The notes beneath the pieces are model-generated. The model was not told the DNA's origin and ran no database searches. It saw nothing but the letters and a program-made list of their open reading frames with translations. From an uncultured Eubacteriales bacterium (GTDB taxonomy: Bacteria; Bacillota; Clostridia; Christensenellales; UBA1242), in NCBI GenBank assembly GCA_900556185.1, contig USNN01000012.1, positions 1 to 16,747 on the forward strand: a DNA stretch of 16,747 bases, in the 5' to 3' direction. How positions within the stretch are numbered: position 1 is the first letter of the stretch; each line of letters opens with the position of its first letter. The position numbers were made by a program, and so were the translations under genes. Below are positions 6,647-13,804 of this stretch, piece after piece.

Positions 6647-9319
6647 TTACATATTCTTTAAATTTGTTTGTTGGTCTACCCATGGTGTTGTTTTTGGGTT
6701 TGATGAAAAGTTTAGTTTTCCAATTATAGCATCTAATAGTTTTATAACCGAACCAGATATTAAAATTAATATAATTAAGAATAGTGTATTTGTTAAGCCA
6801 ACACTTGCAATTTCAAAGAATTGGCTAGCAAATAAAGTTAAGCAAAGTGTTATTGTTAACATAGATGTAAATAATATTCCAGTTAAAACGGTTATTGGTT
6901 GACACAACTTAAATAACATTGCAATACCAGTGAAAGTTAACACAATGGTTGCCATTGAACTAATTAAAACGGTGTCGTCTAGAGAGCCTTGAGTAAATTG
7001 AACAAAGGCGTAACAAGCCATAACATTAATTAGTAGTGTAAATGCACCAGGCAAGGCGTTTCTAAATAGGTTATAAATAAACTTGCCTTTAACTCTATTT
7101 TTGTTAGGTTGCAAAGCAAGGAAGAAGCTAGGGAAGCCAATAACGAAAAATTCTAGCATATATAGTTGTAGTGGTGCAAATGGATAAGGTTCACCAAGAG
7201 CCAAGATAATTATAGAGAAAATTATGGTGAATATTGTTTTCATAAAGAATAATGCCGAACTTTTTTGAACGTTGTTTATAACACGTCTGCCTTCAAATAC
7301 GGCTTGAGGCATACTAGAAAATTTACTATCTAGCAATACCATGTGAGATACACTTCTAACAGCATCGGAACCACTTGCCATAGCAATAGCACAGTCAGAT
7401 TCTTTAAGTGCAAGTATATCGTTAACACCATCACCCGTCATGGCAACAGTGTTGCCCTCGGCTTTCATAGCCTTAACTAAGATTGCTTTTTGCTCTGGGG
7501 TAACTCTACCGAATACAGTGTATTTATTAGCGGCAGCAATAACCTGAGATTCGCTCATACCCTCTAGGTTTATAAAGTTTTCGGTGTTATCCACGCCAAC
7601 ACGTTTTGCAATTTCTGCAACGGTTAGTGGGTTGTCCCCTGAAATAATTTTAATTTTTACATCATTATCTTTAAACCACTTTATGGTTTCTATAGCGTCA
7701 TCACGAATGTGGTCTTCAAGAACTATAATAGCAACTAGTGTTCGGTTTGTAGGAAGGTTGCCTTTATTTATCATATTAGCAGAGTTTGCTAAAACCAAAA
7801 CACGATAACCATCTTTTGCGTATTGGTCTATAATGTCTTTGTGTTTCCCTTCTTTCATATTAGGAAGAACAAATTCAGGTGCGCCTAATATGTAAGTTCC
7901 GGCATTTTCAAAACTAACAGCACTTAATTTTCTTGTAGATGAAAATGGTAGGGTGGCAACAGGTTTTAGTTCTTTATTGTATCCAAAGTAATTTACTAAA
8001 CTTTGACTTGTTTGGTTATTATCGTTTAGTGAAGATAAAAACGACCCCATAATTCGTTTTAATGTGAAGCCAGATTTATTTTGAACTTCAACGCAGTTAA
8101 ATACTTTCATGGAGCCATCGGTTATTGTGCCGGTTTTATCTAAGCACAAAACATTAACTCTTGCTAGCATTTCAACGCAGTATAGGTCTTGAACCAAAGT
8201 TTTTCTTTGAGCAAGTCTTATAACAGAAACGGTTAAGGCAATACTACAAAGTAAAAACATACCCGAAGGAATCATTCCAATAACGGCGCCCGCAGTTTTT
8301 GCTACAGATTGGGAAAAACTTCCAAATATTTTGTAGTTGTTTAAATACATTAGTATTGCTATTGGAATTATTATAAAGCCAATAACTTTAATAATTGAGT
8401 TAAGGGAGTTAAATAGTTCTGATTTTGGTTTTTTGTAAGTTTTAGCTTTCTTGCTCAACTGTTCAACATAGCAATCATCACCAATTTTATCAACTCGGGC
8501 TCTGCAACTACCGCTAGAAATAAAACTACCGGCAAGTAGTGTGTCGCCTTTTGTTTTCTTAATTGGAACCGATTCACCAGTAAGTAAACTTTCGTTAACC
8601 TCAACGGCACCATCTAGCATAATACAGTCGGCAACTATTTGTTTACCGTTAGAAAATAGAGCAATATCATCAACTACTACTTCATCGGTTGTAACATCAT
8701 ATTCATTTCCGCCACGAATTACTTTAGTAGTTGGGGCAGTTAGTAGCGATAGCTTATCTATTGTTTTCTTTGCTTTAATTTCTTGGAATATTCCAATTGC
8801 GGTGTTAGATAGCATTACAACTAAGAAAAACAAGTTTTTAAATGAACCTGCTATAATTAAGCAAATCGCCACGCCAATGCAAAGAATGTTGAAAAAGGTG
8901 AAAATGTTATTTATAAATATAGATAAATAAGTTTTGTTATTTGTTACGGCTGATTTATTTATATAACCTTTATTAATTCTTTCAACAACTTGTTCAACGG
9001 TTAAACCCTGGTCTGGGTCAGCTTTAACTCTTTTAAGTTTTGGTCTTTCAACAACTTTTTCTTGGTTTTTACGCTTAAAAAGTTTAAATATGCCTTTTGG
9101 TTTATCTTCGTCTTCGTCTAAAATAGACTTTTCTTGGTTATCTTTTTTAATCTGTTTTTCGATTTTTTGTTGCTTTTTAAGTTCTAGTCTTTTTCGCTTT
9201 TTTTCTTTTCTTGTTTCGGTTAAATTTTCTTTTTCACTAGCGGTTTCAGTTTTTTCGCTTTCGTTTTGCGAGTTGTCTGCTAGTTCTGTGTTTGTTGTTT
9301 CTTCTTCAAGTTTTCCCAT
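6647..9319 (-). CDS. CtpE-like cation-transporting P-type ATPase
   Basis: The 890-residue protein carries the defining P-type ATPase motifs: TGES in the actuator domain (247-250), the phosphorylated aspartate in DKTGT (D394), the nucleotide-domain LGAPE (478-482) and TGDGVND (628-634). Membrane segments lie near 139-160, 161-180, 309-327 and 341-369, with six more after about residue 690. The start of the core (GLTVEQVVERI, then NTAIGIFQEIKAKKTIDKL) resembles the CtpE group, whose mycobacterial member has been linked to calcium uptake. The ion here is not established; the helix 4 motif reads PSGM (351-354), whereas Ca2+ pumps such as SERCA have PEGL. Residues 1-103 are a charged Lys/Glu-rich extension, probably partly coiled coil. 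The start has AAGGA about 9 bases upstream. Confidence 0.9.
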   Translation of the reverse strand: MGKLEEETTNTELADNSQNESEKTETASEKENLTETRKEKKRKRLELKKQQKIEKQIKKDNQEKSILDEDEDKPKGIFKLFKRKNQEKVVERPKLKRVKADPDQGLTVEQVVERINKGYINKSAVTNNKTYLSIFINNIFTFFNILCIGVAICLIIAGSFKNLFFLVVMLSNTAIGIFQEIKAKKTIDKLSLLTAPTTKVIRGGNEYDVTTDEVVVDDIALFSNGKQIVADCIMLDGAVEVNESLLTGESVPIKKTKGDTLLAGSFISSGSCRARVDKIGDDCYVEQLSKKAKTYKKPKSELFNSLNSIIKVIGFIIIPIAILMYLNNYKIFGSFSQSVAKTAGAVIGMIPSGMFLLCSIALTVSVIRLAQRKTLVQDLYCVEMLARVNVLCLDKTGTITDGSMKVFNCVEVQNKSGFTLKRIMGSFLSSLNDNNQTSQSLVNYFGYNKELKPVATLPFSSTRKLSAVSFENAGTYILGAPEFVLPNMKEGKHKDIIDQYAKDGYRVLVLANSANMINKGNLPTNRTLVAIIVLEDHIRDDAIETIKWFKDNDVKIKIISGDNPLTVAEIAKRVGVDNTENFINLEGMSESQVIAAANKYTVFGRVTPEQKAILVKAMKAEGNTVAMTGDGVNDILALKESDCAIAMASGSDAVRSVSHMVLLDSKFSSMPQAVFEGRRVINNVQKSSALFFMKTIFTIIFSIIILALGEPYPFAPLQLYMLEFFVIGFPSFFLALQPNKNRVKGKFIYNLFRNALPGAFTLLINVMACYAFVQFTQGSLDDTVLISSMATIVLTFTGIAMLFKLCQPITVLTGILFTSMLTITLCLTLFASQFFEIASVGLTNTLFLIILILISGSVIKLLDAIIGKLNFSSNPKTTPWVDQQTNLKNM

Positions 9320-9348
9320 TTTAACCCGTCCTTATTATTAATAATTAT

Positions 9349-9378
9349 ATTTTAACCTAACCATATTATAAAAGTCAA
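9349..9378 (-). promoter_or_regulatory. Probable sigma-A promoter for the P-type ATPase gene
   Basis: Read on the minus strand, TTGACT (9378-9373) is followed after 18 bases by TAAAAT (9354-9349). Each element matches five of six consensus bases. It would give a leader of about 25 bases carrying the AAGGA ribosome binding site. Two TATAAT hexamers also lie nearby without well-placed -35 partners, so the exact start is uncertain. Confidence 0.5.
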
Positions 9379-9411
9379 TCTATTCAAAGTGTAAAAATTT
9401 TAAATAATCAC

Positions 9412-9440
9412 TTGAAATATACTACTCTGTGTGTTAAAAT
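9412..9440 (+). promoter_or_regulatory. Strong promoter of the rpsF-ssb-rpsR operon
   Basis: TTGAAA (9412-9417), a 17-base spacer, then TAAAAT (9435-9440) with a TGT extended -10 just before it. It diverges from the ATPase promoter. Transcription should start near 9447, leaving a leader of about 58 bases. Confidence 0.8.
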
Positions 9441-9449
9441 AATGACAAC

Positions 9450-9483
9450 AAATCCTTGCATAGAGTAATTTCTATGCCGATTT
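9450..9483 (+). promoter_or_regulatory. Candidate S6:S18-binding autoregulatory leader of rpsF
   Basis: The rpsF leader can fold into GCATAGA (9458-9464) paired with TCTATGC (9471-9477) around a six-base loop. An outer helix pairs AAATC (9450-9454) with GATTT (9479-9483). The junction on the 3' side carries CCG (9477-9479) if the last G-C pair opens. A hairpin with a CCG bulge upstream of rpsF is the known rRNA-mimic motif bound by the S6:S18 complex to limit its own synthesis. Both genes encoding that complex are in this operon. The helices are seen in the sequence; the regulatory role is inferred. Confidence 0.5.
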
Positions 9484-9504
9484 AGTCCAAAAGGAGGTAA
9501 ATTT

Positions 9505-9786
9505 ATGCGTAAATACCAATTATTGTATATTATGAGTTCAGCAATTACAGATGAACAAAGAGAAGACTTAATTAAGAAAGTTGAAACTATAATAACAAAG
9601 AATGGTGGCGTTATTGAAGGCACTGAAAAATCTGGAATGAAGAAATTTGCTTACCCAATTAACTATCGTAGCGAAGGCTTTTATGTTTTAGTTAACTTTA
9701 CAGCAAATGACGATGCTCCAAATAAAATCGCAGGTATACTTAACATCACCGATAACATCGTAAGACAAATGATTGTCGCAAAATAA
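9505..9786 (+). CDS. rpsF: 30S ribosomal protein S6
   Basis: S6 binds 16S rRNA in the platform of the small subunit as a dimer with S18. The 93-residue protein has the normal length and pattern: MRKYQLLYIM opening strand, the GGVIEG turn, the KKFAYPINY strand and the GFYVLVNF strand of the ferredoxin-like fold. A near-perfect ribosome binding site, AAGGAGG at 9491-9497, lies 7 bases before ATG 9505. It is the first gene of the rpsF-ssb-rpsR operon, an arrangement conserved across Bacillota. Codons ending in C (ATC, AAC) appear more often than in the neighbouring large genes, as expected for a highly expressed gene. Confidence 0.98.
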   Translation: MRKYQLLYIMSSAITDEQREDLIKKVETIITKNGGVIEGTEKSGMKKFAYPINYRSEGFYVLVNFTANDDAPNKIAGILNITDNIVRQMIVAK

Positions 9787-9806
9787 TTGATTAGGAGAGG
9801 GCAATT

Positions 9807-10247
9807 ATGAACAAAGTAATCTTGGTTGGAAACTTAGTAAGAGATCCAGAATTAACCACGACACCAAACGGAATTAGTGTATGCAGATTTAGCGTTGCAG
9901 TGCAAAGAAGATTTGCAAATAGCGATGGCGAAAGAGAAGCTGATTTTATTAACTGTGTTGCATGGAGAGGTTTGGCAGACAATATTGCTAAATATGTTAA
10001 AAAGGGCAAAAAGGTTTGCGTAGCTGGTTCTATTCAAACAAGAAATTATGAAGCCCAAGATGGCACTAAGAGATATATAACAGAAGTTGTTGCTGACGAC
10101 TGTGAATTTATTAGTCCTAGGGGCGATGGGGACGATGGCGAACCTGCAACAAGGTCTAAATTTGATGATGACTCTGCAAGCGAAAAGTCTAAAGAACCAA
10201 AAATCGCAAAATTTGAGCCAATTGACGATGATGACCTACCATTTTAA
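9807..10247 (+). CDS. ssb: Single-stranded DNA-binding protein
   Basis: SSB coats single-stranded DNA and recruits replication and repair proteins. The 146-residue protein has an N-terminal OB fold (1-105) with MNKVILVGNLVRDPE, the ADFINCVAW strand and the VCVAGSIQTRNYE loop. A flexible acidic tail follows and ends in the partner-binding tip DDDDLPF (140-146). AGGAGAGG upstream is the ribosome binding site. The gene sits 20 bases after rpsF and 19 bases before rpsR, so the three are co-transcribed. Confidence 0.98.
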   Translation: MNKVILVGNLVRDPELTTTPNGISVCRFSVAVQRRFANSDGEREADFINCVAWRGLADNIAKYVKKGKKVCVAGSIQTRNYEAQDGTKRYITEVVADDCEFISPRGDGDDGEPATRSKFDDDSASEKSKEPKIAKFEPIDDDDLPF

Positions 10248-10266
10248 TTAAAAAAGGAGTAGAGTA

Positions 10267-10533
10267 ATGAAACCACAAAAAAATAACGCAAGTTATGATG
10301 ATAAGAGCATTAAAAAGTCTAAAAAGCAATCTAAAAAAGTTTGTGCTTTCTGCCAAGACAAGGCTGAAACAATTGACTATCTTGATGTTAACAAACTAAG
10401 AAGATATATGACCGAAAAAGGCAAAATTGTTCCAAGAAGAATTTCTGGTCTATGTGCTAAACATCAAAGAGAATTAACACTTGCAATTAAAAGAGCAAGA
10501 GTTATGGCACTTTTACCATATAAAAATGACTAA
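10267..10533 (+). CDS. rpsR: 30S ribosomal protein S18
   Basis: S18 pairs with S6 on the small-subunit platform. The 88-residue protein has the family core DYLDVNKLRRYM, the GKIVPRRISG loop and the KHQRELTLAIKRARVMALLPY C-terminus. A basic N-terminal tail (about 1-25) precedes it. It keeps a CAFC pair near residues 28-31 and a CAKH motif near 64-67, so it may be the zinc-binding-like form; the S18 of B. subtilis lacks these cysteines. AAAGGAG lies before ATG 10267. It is the last gene of the operon and a terminator follows. Confidence 0.97.
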   Translation: MKPQKNNASYDDKSIKKSKKQSKKVCAFCQDKAETIDYLDVNKLRRYMTEKGKIVPRRISGLCAKHQRELTLAIKRARVMALLPYKND

Positions 10534-10538
10534 TATTC

Positions 10539-10566
10539 ACCACCCAAAACTTGGGTGGTTTTTTAT
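10539..10566 (+). terminator. Rho-independent terminator of the rpsF operon
   Basis: ACCACCCAA (10539-10547) pairs perfectly with TTGGGTGGT (10551-10559) around a three-base loop, followed by a T-run. It begins 6 bases after the rpsR stop. Confidence 0.95.
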
Positions 10567-10583
10567 TATAAATAATATTTGTT

Positions 10584-10611
10584 TTGAAAAATTAATTATT
10601 TATGGTATATT
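10584..10611 (+). promoter_or_regulatory. Promoter of rnhA
   Basis: TTGAAA (10584-10589) and TATATT (10606-10611) are 16 bases apart, with a TGG extended -10 just upstream. The predicted start near 10618 leaves a very short leader in which AGGAG (10620-10624) lies almost at the 5' end. Confidence 0.65.
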
Positions 10612-10631
10612 AGTAGCATTAGGAGAATTAA

Positions 10632-11060
10632 ATGAAAGAAGTTACACTATACACAGATGGAGCGTGTTCTGGAAACCCGGGCAAAGGCGGTTGGGGAGCG
10701 GTTTTAATTTATGGTGGATTTGAAAAACAAATGTCAGGCGTAGAAGAAGTAACCACAAACAACAAAATGGAACTAACGGCTGTAATTCAGGGCTTGAAAG
10801 CACTAAAAGAAAAATGCAAAGTTACAGTTTTTAGTGATAGTGCTTATGTTGTTAACGCTTTTAACAATAATTGGATAGATTCGTGGATAACCAATAACTG
10901 GAAAAACTCTAAAAAAGAGTCAGTGGCAAATAGAGAACTGTGGGAAGAACTTATAGCACTTACAAAGTTTCACGAAGTAACTTTTAACAAGGTTAAGGGT
11001 CATGCGGGCGACAAATATAATGAAATTTGTGATAGCCTTGCAACCGCTTTTAACAAATAA
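10632..11060 (+). CDS. rnhA: Ribonuclease HI
   Basis: RNase HI cuts the RNA strand of RNA-DNA hybrids and helps remove R-loops and primers. The 142-residue protein has every catalytic residue in place: D9 in YTDGACSGNPG, E47 in NNKMELTA, D69 in VFSDSAYV, H124 in VKGHAG and D134 in the final ICDSLA motif. The length matches single-domain bacterial RNase HI and there is no hybrid-binding domain. AGGAG lies 7 bases before ATG 10632. The gene has its own promoter and converges on groEL, sharing its terminator. Confidence 0.97.
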   Translation: MKEVTLYTDGACSGNPGKGGWGAVLIYGGFEKQMSGVEEVTTNNKMELTAVIQGLKALKEKCKVTVFSDSAYVVNAFNNNWIDSWITNNWKNSKKESVANRELWEELIALTKFHEVTFNKVKGHAGDKYNEICDSLATAFNK

Positions 11061-11097
11061 AAAAACTAGTATGCAAAACGCATACTAGTTTTTATTT
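11061..11097. terminator. Bidirectional terminator shared by rnhA and groEL
   Basis: A perfect 14-base stem pairs AAAAACTAGTATGC (11061-11074) with its complement (11080-11093) around an AAAAC loop. The outer A and T runs serve as U-tracts in both directions. The rnhA stop lies directly before it. The groEL stop codon (11085-11087, minus strand) and its last codons lie inside the stem. Confidence 0.92.
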
Positions 11098-12680
11098 TGT
11101 ATAGATTCATTATCGGTAATAATTGCTTCTGTTGTAAGTAGTGTTTTTGCAACACTGCTAGCGCAAATAAGAGCGTTGGTTGTAACATTTGTTGGGTCTA
11201 TAATTCCAGATTCTATCATATCCACAAATTTACCAGTTGTGCCATCGTAACCAAGATTTGGTTTATTAGACGACAGTATTTTTTCAAGCATAACGCTTGG
11301 TTCATCGCCACAATTTAAAACTATTTGGCGGAATGGGGCAAATAAACTATTGTATATACAAAATGCTCCAAGTTTAACATCGCCAGATAGCTTTTCAATT
11401 TCTGTTTTTAACTTTTTGGCGGTTTCAATTAAAGCAACCCCACCACCTGCAATTATTCCGCCACTAGTGGCAGATTTTGTTGCGTTTAAGGCGTCTTCAA
11501 TTCGTAGTTTTTGCTCTTTTAATTCAACTTCGGTAGTTCCACCAACCTTAATAATTGCAACGCCACCACGAAGTCTTGCCACTCTTTTTTCTAGGTTTTC
11601 TTTTTCAAAGGCGGTTTGTGAGTTTTTAATTTGTGATTTAATTAAATCTATTCGCTCGGTAATTTTTGCTTCATCGCCAAAACCGTCTATAATAGTAGTT
11701 GAATTAGATGTAATTTTAATTTGTTTTGCTCGCCCAAGTTTATCAATGGATACATTAGATAAATTTTCGCCTGTTTCATTAGAGATTAATGTGGCGTTTG
11801 TAAGAGTTATAATGTCTTTTAAGATTTCTTTTCGTTCTTCGCCAAATGATGGGTTTTTAACAGCCACACAATTAAATATGCCACGCATTTTGTTTAAAAC
11901 TAAAGTTGCTAGGGCTTCACCATCCACATCGTCGGCAATTATTAGTAAACTTTCACCATTTTTTGCAAGTTGTTCTATAATTGGAAGAAGGTCGGTTATT
12001 GTGCTAATTTTACGATCGGTAACCAATATGTATGGGTTTGTTAAAACAGCTTCTTGACGCTCAGTGTCGGTAATCATATATGGCGAGATAAAACCTTTTA
12101 AAAATTGTAAGCCCTTAACAATTTCCAATTCATTTGTAAAAGAATTTCCTTCTTCTAGGGTTATAACTCCGTCTTTACCAACTGCTTCCATAGCATCAAC
12201 AATTAGTTTCGCTGGAGCAACGCTTCCTGCGGATATTGTTGCCACATTTAAAATATCATCACTGCTTGTTATTGGTTTGGAGTTTTGTTTTAACTCGTTT
12301 TTAACATACTCGGTTGCGTATTCCATTCCTTGTTTTAACAAAACTGGATTGGCTCCCGCACTTAGGTGTTTAATTCCTTCGGTTACTATTGCTTCGGTTA
12401 AAACAATCGCTGTAGTTGTACCGTCCCCCGCACTTTCATTGGTTTTAATGCTTGCTTCTTTAATTAAACTAGCCCCTAGGTTCATAAAAGTGTCTTCTAG
12501 TTCTATTTCTTTTGCTATCGTAACTCCATCATTTGTAATTAGTGGGGTAGAATATTTTCGCTCTAGCACCACATTTCTTCCTTTTGGCCCTAATGTCACC
12601 TTAACGGCGTTCGCTAGTATATTTACACCCATTAGTAGTTTTTTTCTTGCTTCATCACCAAATAATATAGACTTACTCAT
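11085..12680 (-). CDS. groEL: Chaperonin GroEL, without the usual GGM tail
   Basis: GroEL is the 60-kDa chaperonin that folds proteins in a double-ring chamber closed by GroES. I choose ATG at 12680-12678: the in-frame GTG at 12686 overlaps the ribosome binding site AGAGGTGG, which serves the ATG. The 531-residue protein has VTLGPKGRNVV, the nucleotide motif AGDGTTT (D at about 86), the conserved aspartate in RIEDALNAT (about 396) and IIAGGGVAL. The apical groove helices LLPIIEQLAK and EALATLVLNKM, which bind substrate and GroES, are kept. The C-terminus ends TDNESIQNKN, so the flexible Gly-Gly-Met repeats of most GroEL proteins are missing. It is somewhat divergent but nothing essential appears lost. 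It forms an operon with groES, 9 bases upstream. Confidence 0.96.
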   Translation of the reverse strand: MSKSILFGDEARKKLLMGVNILANAVKVTLGPKGRNVVLERKYSTPLITNDGVTIAKEIELEDTFMNLGASLIKEASIKTNESAGDGTTTAIVLTEAIVTEGIKHLSAGANPVLLKQGMEYATEYVKNELKQNSKPITSSDDILNVATISAGSVAPAKLIVDAMEAVGKDGVITLEEGNSFTNELEIVKGLQFLKGFISPYMITDTERQEAVLTNPYILVTDRKISTITDLLPIIEQLAKNGESLLIIADDVDGEALATLVLNKMRGIFNCVAVKNPSFGEERKEILKDIITLTNATLISNETGENLSNVSIDKLGRAKQIKITSNSTTIIDGFGDEAKITERIDLIKSQIKNSQTAFEKENLEKRVARLRGGVAIIKVGGTTEVELKEQKLRIEDALNATKSATSGGIIAGGGVALIETAKKLKTEIEKLSGDVKLGAFCIYNSLFAPFRQIVLNCGDEPSVMLEKILSSNKPNLGYDGTTGKFVDMIESGIIDPTNVTTNALICASSVAKTLLTTEAIITDNESIQNKN

Positions 12681-12689
12681 ACCCACCTC

Positions 12690-12980
12690 TTAATCTTTAA
12701 TTATAGCCAAAATATCGCTTTGGCGAATGATAATAAATTCTTTACCATTTAACTTAAATTCGTTTCCGGCATATTTGCTAAATAAAACTTTGTCGCCTTT
12801 TTCAACGACCATTTCAATGTTCTTATCTTCACCAGTAACGCCATCTCCAATTTCTAAAACTTCGCCAATTAAAGGCTTTTCTTGAGATGTTTCTGGCAAA
12901 ACCAAGCATGAGTCGTTGTTTTCTTTGGTTAAATTAATTTGACGCAACACAATCCGGTCAAATAATGGTTTAATTTTCAT
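12690..12980 (-). CDS. groES: Co-chaperonin GroES
   Basis: GroES forms the heptameric lid of the GroEL chamber. The 96-residue protein has the normal length and fold pattern: IKPLFDRIVLR, then the mobile loop (17-33), GEVLEIGDG, VEKGDKVLFSKYAG and the final IIIRQSDILAII. The mobile-loop hydrophobic triplet that contacts GroEL is LVL (26-28), in the usual place of IVL. The Gly-Gly that usually precedes it is Ser-Cys here. AAGGAG lies 6 bases before ATG 12980. The promoter and a candidate operator lie 70-120 bases upstream. Confidence 0.95.
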   Translation of the reverse strand: MKIKPLFDRIVLRQINLTKENNDSCLVLPETSQEKPLIGEVLEIGDGVTGEDKNIEMVVEKGDKVLFSKYAGNEFKLNGKEFIIIRQSDILAIIKD

Positions 12981-13048
12981 ACATTTCTCCTTACTTCATT
13001 ATATTTTTTAGTATTGCTATTTACCATTCAAACTATTTAAAAATTTTA

Positions 13049-13084
13049 TAAGTTTATGGCAAATGCACCGCCATTATAAACTTA
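13049..13084. promoter_or_regulatory. Inverted repeat over the groESL promoter (candidate operator)
   Basis: TAAGTTTAT (13049-13057) and ATAAACTTA (13076-13084) are perfect complements separated by 18 bases, with a further GGC/GCC pair inside. On the minus strand the repeat covers the -10 box of groESL and the predicted start near 13066, the classic place for a repressor operator. Because only one arm would be transcribed, an RNA hairpin is unlikely. It differs from CIRCE (TTAGCACTC repeats), the usual HrcA site at groESL, and from the CtsR site. The repeat is seen; its function is inferred. Confidence 0.45.
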
Positions 13085-13101
13085 AGGTTCTCCAATTTCA
13101 A
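13073..13101 (-). promoter_or_regulatory. Sigma-A promoter of groES-groEL
   Basis: On the minus strand TTGAAA (13101-13096) is followed after exactly 17 bases by a perfect TATAAT (13078-13073). The start should fall near 13066, giving a leader of about 86 bases. It is the best-formed promoter in this intergenic region. Confidence 0.75.
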
Positions 13102-13140
13102 AAATTAGTGTCAAAAATTTTTGTTTTTTATGTAATTTAT

Positions 13141-13170
13141 TTGCGTGAGCCTTTTTTTGTATGCTATAAT
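13141..13170 (+). promoter_or_regulatory. Promoter of sepF
   Basis: TTGCGT (13141-13146), an 18-base spacer, then a perfect TATAAT (13165-13170) preceded by TGC, an extended -10. The start is predicted near 13177. AAAGGAG follows at 13181-13187. Confidence 0.7.
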
Positions 13171-13199
13171 ATGAATATACAAAGGAGAAGGTTTATCCA

Positions 13200-13739
13200 G
13201 TGGGAGTATTTGATTGGGTAATGAATGGCATTGGTTTTGAGTCTAATTCTGAGTCTGATGAAAACCAAAAGCTAGAAAAGAAACCAAAAAAGAAAAAACA
13301 TTCTTGGTTTGGAAGACGTAGTAAAAACGATGAAAACGTTTTGGAAGAAGAAACCCCAGAACGTAGTTTTGATATGGACCAATTTAATGCCCTAAAAGAA
13401 AATTCGGATAATGAAGACACGGGTGACAGTTCTCAATATGGAGGCTACTCAAATTCATATTCTGGGTTTAGTGGAACAACAAGTTATTCAAATAAAAACT
13501 TTGTATTTTTTAACCCAACTAACTATGAGGAAATTAAGAGGTTGGTTGAGTATCTAAAGCAGGGCGAGCCTGCAATTGTTAATCTAGATAAAATTTCGGA
13601 AACGGAAGCACAAAGAAGTCTAGATTTTATAAGCGGGGCGGCGTGTGCTTTGGGTGGCAAACTTCAACGCATTACAGGAAATTACTTTTTGGTTACTCCA
13701 GACGGCTATAATATAACTAAGCCATCAACCCAAGAATAG
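13200..13739 (+). CDS. sepF: Cell division protein SepF
   Basis: SepF polymerises at mid-cell, anchors FtsZ to the membrane and shapes the division septum in Gram-positive bacteria. The 179-residue protein has the expected parts: a short amphipathic start (MGVFDWVMNGIG) that would bind membrane, a long charged and then Gly/Ser/Tyr-rich linker (about 14-99), and the SepF core at 100-175. The core shows FFNPTNYEEIKRLVEYL, AIVNLDKI, AQRSLDFISGA and NYFLVTPDGYNI. It begins with GTG at 13200; GAAGG at 13187-13191 gives a spacing of 8, while the better AAGGAG match is 12 bases away. Elsewhere sepF often sits in the division cluster near ftsZ; here it stands apart. Confidence 0.93.
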   Translation: MGVFDWVMNGIGFESNSESDENQKLEKKPKKKKHSWFGRRSKNDENVLEEETPERSFDMDQFNALKENSDNEDTGDSSQYGGYSNSYSGFSGTTSYSNKNFVFFNPTNYEEIKRLVEYLKQGEPAIVNLDKISETEAQRSLDFISGAACALGGKLQRITGNYFLVTPDGYNITKPSTQE

Positions 13740-13804
13740 TAATTTTAGGCGTTATAGTTGCATAAGTTTAATTGACTATATTTAATTAAGGAGAGAATAA
13801 AGTT

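Noticed and set aside
12681..12686. GTG 12686 as the groEL start
   Set aside because: It overlaps the AGAGGTGG ribosome binding site, while ATG 12680 gives the expected MSKS-like GroEL beginning.
11350..12693. Two long open frames on the plus strand opposite groEL (235 and 209 codons)
   Set aside because: They lie wholly within groEL, have no ribosome binding site and resemble no family. Low-stop antisense frames are common opposite conserved genes.
12981..13199. CIRCE operator for HrcA upstream of groES
   Set aside because: No TTAGCACTC/GAGTGCTAA pair is present, even allowing a few mismatches. A different inverted repeat is reported instead.
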